The translations under genes were made by a program, and so were the position numbers. Shown one piece after another: positions 59,357-64,000 of a DNA stretch of 64,000 nucleotides. A model generated the notes under the pieces. The model saw only the letters and a list, made by a program, of their open reading frames with translations, was not told the origin of the DNA and made no database searches. The stretch is from Incurvaria masculella (Eukaryota > Arthropoda > Insecta > Lepidoptera > Incurvariidae), in the NCBI GenBank assembly GCA_946894095.1, contig OX335644.1:25959595-26023594 (forward strand), read 5' to 3'. The stretch's first letter is position 1; the number at the start of each line of letters is the position of its first letter.

Positions 59357-62172
59357 CTTATTACAAATATTAAAGAAGGTCATAATCTCCAAACACACAA
59401 AATATATCGGAAGAGCGAATTTTCGTTACAAGCTGTACAATGAAATGTTATCTAGCTGTTGTCAACCAATGTTATCTTAGGCTGAGATAAATAGTCGTAA
59501 CAGAAATTAAGACTAACGAAAAGTAGTACTTTGTGACGTCACTTTGACACATTTTGTATAGACGGAATCTCAAAGTGATGCAAATTGACGTCACAAAGTA
59601 CTACTTTTCGTTAGTCTAGTTTCTGTTACGACTATTTATCTCAGCCTTAGTGGTCAGTCTGAGTTCTCACCTAAATTGGCGTTTATGGAACTTCGAAGTT
59701 ACGTAAAAACGTCAAACCCCATACAAATGTTTACTACTTATTCTGTTTTACTTCTTCAAGCTGTCAAAGTCAAACTCGGACTTCCGATTTGTATGAAAAC
59801 GCGGGGTCGGCGTAAACGGCAACGTCGACGTATTTACGGCAACGTCGACGTATTTACGGCGACGATGAGTAAGCTGTCACATCAAACTCGGACTCGCAAT
59901 TGTTAGTTCGCTTAACGCCCACTGCGCGCGCTCCTCAATTTCTCCAGACATTGAAAACGCCAGTGGATCGGTTTGGCGTGAACGCCAATTTAGGTGACAA
60001 CTGGGACTACGGGCTCTGATGTGACTAAAAATTGTTTGAGTGAACCTTGGGTGTTAACATTGAATGATTAGTATATATATCCTAACAATGTAACACAAAA
60101 TATATCAGAAGGACAAATTTTGTTACAAGCTGTACAAGAAAATGTTATCAGATGGGACTAAAAATGGTTTGAATGAACCTTACATGTTAAAATTTAATGA
60201 TTAGTATATTTGTATGTATCCTTACACAGTAGAGTTATTAACATGTCTAACATCTCTCCTGTGCTTGCATCCAGCAACAGCAGTTACATATAAATATCCT
60301 AAAATGGCAAACCCTAGAATAGGCTACAACTTGTTGAGTAGCAATAAACCAATATTTTTTATGTTCCCGTCAGACTTACAACGAGGCATAAATTGAATGT
60401 ACATCTTTGTCAACACTCGTACTGTGCATATTAAAGAAAGAAGAAAGAATTATTTCTTGTGACTTAAACAGGTCGTAATTACAGCATTCCACATCCTTGA
60501 AGGAGGTCAATCTGTATCGGAAACTGAACCATTTAATAGGAAATTAAAAATGGAAATGGCAATGTTTTTTTTTTTCGCATTTTATTAAAGTCACGTGACA
60601 TATCTGGACAGCGAAAAAAAACATCAAAACCAAATATTGATTTTTCATGAAAATTATTCAGTTTGCGATACAGATTGACCTTCAAGAATGCTGAATGATT
60701 CAATTAAACCCTGTATAGTGATAAAGTTTAAGAGTGTTAAATGCAGTCAATGATGGATGTTACCTATGCTTTTCTGAAAAACTTTGTTTCAATCTCACCT
60801 GACAGCTCTTCAAGTGAACCAGCAGTGCGATAGTGTACCGGCAGCCGAGAACTCCACAATCTTCACCGAAGTCGCAGTCACACCCGTAGGCCGACGCGTG
60901 CAGCAACAGATCCAGCTGAGAGCCGTGCGCGAGCCGGCACGCCTCCACGTCGTCCGGGAGACCTGCAGTATTTTGGTTTAGAACTGGATATTTATTTATT
61001 TAAATATATAGGAAACAGCTTATTACACTTGCAAATGCCTTATCTTTAAAATAATATTAGCCAATGATAAAGTTTCTCGTTTTACTACATTATTGAACTT
61101 AAGAACGGCCCGTAAGCTATGCTCCCCATACAAACGTAGTTTACTAATAATTTGGAAACCGCTATTTCAATTATATTGATATTTTATATCTAATATCAGG
61201 TAAAAAATATCTGTGTCTGCCCGCTTTTGTTTTTTTGAAAAATCCAAACCGAGTGAAATGAAAGCAAAAAGAAAATTATCATACGAATTTTGTTTTCTCT
61301 GTGGTTTGACCCAGAATACATTTACCGAAAAAACAAAGACATGCAGACACAGATATTTGTAGCCTAATATTAGATACCAAATATCAAGTAAGTTGGAACA
61401 GTGGTTTTTAAATGATTAGTAAACTACGTTTGTATGGGAGGCGAAATTTTCTGATGCTTACGGGCCGACCTTAAACTGGTGTACTAGGATGGCTAATGTT
61501 GCCACACCCACCGTCAGAGACTTTCCAACTCCGAAGTGATGTAGAATCTCTCTCTGTGTGCTAACATCTTCACAATGGAGAATACTCCTCAGAATTGCAT
61601 AACGCTGTCCTTCCGTCCCCTTTCTACCATCGCTCAACTTGCACATTGCAGCTTGTCACATAAAGGTCACTTGTCACACATTTTGGCTCTGTAACTTATA
61701 TCTCCTATCTTTTTCTGTTCTTATTTGAATCGCATTGTACTGTAAAATATTCATCCATTTTCGGTTGAGGGGGGGGGTTATTTTAAATACCGATCTGATA
61801 TTTTGACAAACCCCTCCCCCCCCCCCCCCCAATGGTCACGTGGTATGGGAACGTTCCTTAAACTAGCACCATCACTCAATTATAGTATAAAAGGTCACAC
61901 AGAAATTAAACTATACAATACTAAATAGAATTATATCTGCGGCCTTTCCCGTTGATATAAACATTCTTGTAACCTTTATAGGGTCAATCATAAACACTAC
62001 ATAAACGGTCTTTGAGAAAAAATCTTTGGACTTTCTACAGAATCTACTTTCGTTTGGCTGGGCTGATGCAAGAAAGAAAAATGTATATGTAAAAAATTGC
62101 CTTACGGTCCGGCCATTGGTCGGGGACACGAGCAAAGTATCTGCAGTCCAGAACAGGACAGTCGGGGCTGCA
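59150..62172 (-). CDS. TAZ-type zinc-finger protein, 3' exons
   Basis: Three minus-strand exons: 62172-62106, 60962-60799, 59356-59150 (stop TAG), phases 1 and 0 at the joins, at least 145 aa. Each exon carries one Cys cluster with a C-x4-C core: CSPDCPVLDC; FGEDCGVLGC followed by LLVHLKSC; and ERCDVPKC followed by LRAHWEEC, then FCFLC. Spacing C-x4-C-x8/9-H-x3/4-C is that of TAZ fingers, the protein-binding domain of CBP/p300-type coactivators and plant BT proteins. The last exon fits best. The 5' part is not seen, and the acceptor before 62172 is only the nearest plausible one (TTTGTTTCAG). It is probably a small nuclear or regulatory protein; not nejire itself as far as I can tell. Confidence 0.6.
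59480..59646. repeat. GGCTGAGATAAATAG MITE, intact, TTA duplication
   Basis: The ~75 bp ends are inverted (GGCTGAGATAAATAGTCGTA with TACGACTATTTATCTCAGCC; inner AGTAGTACTTTGTGACGTCA). TTA lies at 59477-59479 and 59647-59649. A 3 bp TNA duplication suggests a PIF/Harbinger-like element. Confidence 0.82.
59650..60019 (+). repeat. CTCAC MITE
   Basis: GTCAGTCTGAGTTCTCACC to GGTGACAACTGGGACTACGG; one inner unit (GGCAACGTCGACGTATTTAC) is duplicated. Confidence 0.78.
60020..60480. other. Unassigned intron sequence
   Basis: 60050-60110 and 60165-60215 share TGAATGATTAGTATAT-like text, a small duplication. Confidence 0.35.
60481..60705. repeat. Foldback repeat
   Basis: CATCCTTGAAGGAGGTCAATC and TCTGTATCG on the left pair with CGATACAGATTGACCTTCAAG on the right. 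Confidence 0.55.
60799..60962 (-). CDS. TAZ-like gene, middle exon
   Basis: Acceptor AAAATACTGCAG, GT plus 54 codons, donor CAG/GTGAGA. It starts LPDDVEACRLAHGSQLDLLL and ends IALLVHLKSCQ. It is strongly GC-rich relative to its flanks, which supports coding. Confidence 0.72.
61099..61474 (-). repeat. TTAA-1 MITE, full length
   Basis: TTAA at 61099-61102 and 61471-61474; inverted relative to the 57544 copy. Confidence 0.85.
61475..62105. other. Intron sequence with opposed G and C runs
   Basis: GAGGGGGGGGG at 61768 and a run of 15 or more C near 61816-61830 face each other across ~45 bp. Otherwise unassigned. Confidence 0.45.
62106..62172 (-). CDS. TAZ-like gene, first visible exon
   Basis: Acceptor TTATTTGTTTCAG, 22 codons plus C, donor C/GTAAGG. 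It encodes CSPDCPVLDCRYFARVPDQW then PD. The frame is also open upstream of the acceptor, so the exon may be longer. Confidence 0.55.
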
Positions 62173-62459
62173 CTGAAACAAATAAACCGAAATGTTACGG
62201 CATGCGGCTTGTGTGGACGCCCTACGCGCAAGCATAGATTGAAGAGGAAGGTATGGATAGTTAACATAATACAACGCACAAAACTCGCTGAAAACTGCTT
62301 ATTTTCCAACCAGCGGCATCTCCCGTGACTGCTAGAACTAGTTAAACTGTTGTTAAACTAAGCTTGAATCAACAATTTGCCTATAGATAGGCGTGATGAA
62401 AATGTTACATTTTTTTTACTATTAATGAAGTCGTGTCATTGCATAAATAATCTAAAAAT

Positions 62460-62650
62460 ATCATTCAGATGTTGGCGCCACGAGTTTCGGCGGAAGTTGT
62501 GCGCTTGCCTGCGGACCAATCAGGAGAGAGCAGAGTGGGGAGCCGCCAATCAACGAGCGACATACGAGGGACGGGTAATGCGCCGGCGCGGGAGTGAAGA
62601 ATGTGGCGGCCATTATGTTTTCAAGCACCGTTCCGACTGCTTGGTCCACG
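62460..62650. promoter_or_regulatory. CCAAT/Ets promoter-like region
   Basis: CCAATCAG at 62516, CCAATCA at 62546, an Ets-type CGGAAGT at 62491 and a YY1-like GCGGCCATTATG at about 62606 lie in a GC- and CG-rich island. It is upstream of the minus-strand TAZ-like exons, so it may be their promoter; a plus-strand transcript is equally possible. Confidence 0.45.
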
Positions 62651-62914
62651 CATTGTGCAGATCACAATTATTAATAAACATATACTACTGTCCTAATCGT
62701 TTATTTGACACCGTTATTTCTATGCAGTTACACATATGCATTGGTTACTATTTAATTTATTCAGAAATGTGAATTGCAACGCCACCTGTCGTTTTATTAT
62801 ATCTATTCAACACTGGTATGATGTTAGCAATCTATCCCTGATATATTTAATCTATGACACGAGGTACAAAATGGCTATCAAAGTTGCAACCCAGGCAAAC
62901 TTCCACTTCGGCGA
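62651..62914. other. Unassigned spacer
   Basis: No feature recognised. Confidence 0.3.
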
Positions 62915-63018
62915 TGATGAGTAAGCTGTCAAATCAAACCCGGACTCGCAAACGGTAGTTCACCTAACGCTCTTCAATTTCTTCATACATTTGAAACGGC
63001 AGTCGATTGGTTTGGCAT
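62915..63018 (+). repeat. CTCAC MITE, right-half fragment
   Basis: GATGAGTAAGCTGTCAAATC to GGCAGTCGATTGGTTTGGC. Confidence 0.65.
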
Positions 63019-63027
63019 AAACACTTA

Positions 63028-63480
63028 ACCCTAGTAGGGAAATGGGACCTACAGTTTTACATGGATTCTGAACCATGGAATAGCTCGCATTCGTAACGAA
63101 ATGCACTTATCCAACTCAGAAAGAGAAAGAAAGTGGTGCATGACCGGCGCGACCACAACCTACTGTCATACTAGCACAACACACTGCACAACTCAGTGCC
63201 ATTTTTTTTTATGCGACCCGACATGGATGGCTAATACCACACAACTACCGTTATGATATTAGCCCAATACACCACATTCTACTAGGCTACGAGCTGCTCA
63301 ACGCATGCCACATGCCATGCCAGGACTCCTTATATTGCACGATCACATTGAACTGGATGGTTATCACGGAAAATTTCCATTGCCACTTCAACCATCGTTC
63401 ATTCAATACGATGGCAATAACCCTGGCTTGATTACACCTTTTAAATAAAGAAGGGACCAACAGTTTTACTTTGAATCAAA
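63028..63480 (-). repeat. SINE pieces, rearranged
   Basis: A minus body (63028-63150), a tail starting TTTTTTTTATGCGACCCGAC (63203), a scrap of head (CTACTAGGCTACGAGCTGCTC), then a second minus body to 63480. Confidence 0.65.
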
Positions 63481-63756
63481 TCCACGAACTAATAGTTTTG
63501 CACAACAAGTATGCAAGATATATTTTTTTCGAGAATAAAACGAATGAATCACTAAAATAAAAATGCCTCCATTGAAGAACTAGCGAGTATATGGAAGCCT
63601 TTGGCTTCTGTTCAGTCAGTATCGATACATACGAGTCTTTGGCGCCAAAATCTGCCTTCTTACAAAGGGCATGGAAGGTTAATTTAGAAAAAGGTTTTCG
63701 TGATTTTGCAACCTAAGGGCTAAATAGAGCAAATTTGGCAAGAGGGAAAAATAATC

Positions 63757-64000
63757 TATTAAGGGCTGATTTTTCTATAGTCTGACAAACAGCCAGATAA
63801 CTATTCGACGGATTTATTTACGCTTCTGCTTATCCATCCAAAACAGTAAGTTCATATGCTTATTAGTAAAATTATATTCAGATAATTGTGATAGAAGATA
63901 TAATTCTCCGGCAATGACTATCTGTATTTTGACAGATGTAAATTTGTGCTATCAGTTCGATAATTACTATCTGAGGATTAAAAAGTCGGCCCTCAATAAT
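63757..64000 (+). repeat. Dispersed repeat (GCCAGATAACTATTCGACGG), runs to the window end
   Basis: Second copy of the 53300-53560 repeat, about 90% alike by eye. 63481-63756 is unassigned. Confidence 0.75.

Noticed and set aside
62377..62772. 131-codon plus-strand frame near the CCAAT island
   Set aside because: No domain, it overlaps promoter-like motifs and has no splice support.

Overview
This is a 64 kb window of a lepidopteran (moth or butterfly) nuclear genome. It is AT-rich and intron-rich, and most of it is dispersed repeats: tRNA- and 5S-rRNA-headed SINEs, TTAA-flanked foldback MITEs, a ~300 bp GTTCCG/GACGG element, LINE 3' ends and a mariner relic. The genes are split into short exons with GT-AG borders, so none except the fingers of one zinc-finger gene stands out as a long ORF. 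I rebuilt the gene models by eye from splice sites, phase and protein motifs; no alignment or RNA data were available.

Genes, left to right. (1) A trissin neuropeptide precursor on + (candidate exons 8266-8302, 17243-17397, 20850-21014, ~118 aa). Its mature-peptide exon exists as four tandem copies with a 178 bp period (17243-17934). The intron before its last exon holds a young gag-only BEL/Pao LTR element (18205-20158) nested in a SINE. (2) A two-exon, 89-aa secreted cysteine-rich protein on + (27857-29483), whose intron is mostly eight copies of a ~124 bp tandem repeat. (3) A C2H2 zinc-finger gene on - (exons 39175-39332, 36775-36903, 33149-34343; ~493 aa, eight fingers). (4) The SLC35B1/meigo ER nucleotide-(sugar) transporter on + (eight exons, 40304-52516, 318 aa), divergent from gene 3 across a ~970 bp shared upstream region. 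(5) The 3' part of a TAZ-type zinc-finger gene on - (exons 62106-62172, 60799-60962, 59150-59356). A CCAAT/Ets-bearing promoter-like patch lies near 62.5 kb.

Repeat names used below. GTTCCG element: starts AAACCGGCCAAGTGCGAG and ends GGTACGGAACCCTA, over ten full or partial copies. tRNA-head SINE and 5S-head SINE: two Pol III heads on one shared body. TTAA-1: GGTCGGCCCGTAAGC ends, ~370 bp. TTAA-2: GGTGGCCCAACCC ends. CTCAC MITE: GAGTTCTCACCTAAATTGG ends, ~350 bp. CATTCA MITE: GGGGCCCATTCAGG ends, ~240 bp. GGAGG repeat: CCGACTTCAAAAAAGGAGG family. Nested insertions give a relative order: SINEs are interrupted by the CATTCA MITE and by the Pao element, TTAA-2 by a GTTCCG element, TTAA-1 by a LINE, and an older repeat by TTAA-1.

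The most notable feature is the trissin locus: amplified hormone exons with their own splice-like borders, one copy decaying at its cysteines, beside a fresh retroelement and a cluster of YY1/Pho-like ATGGCGGC motifs around the last exon.
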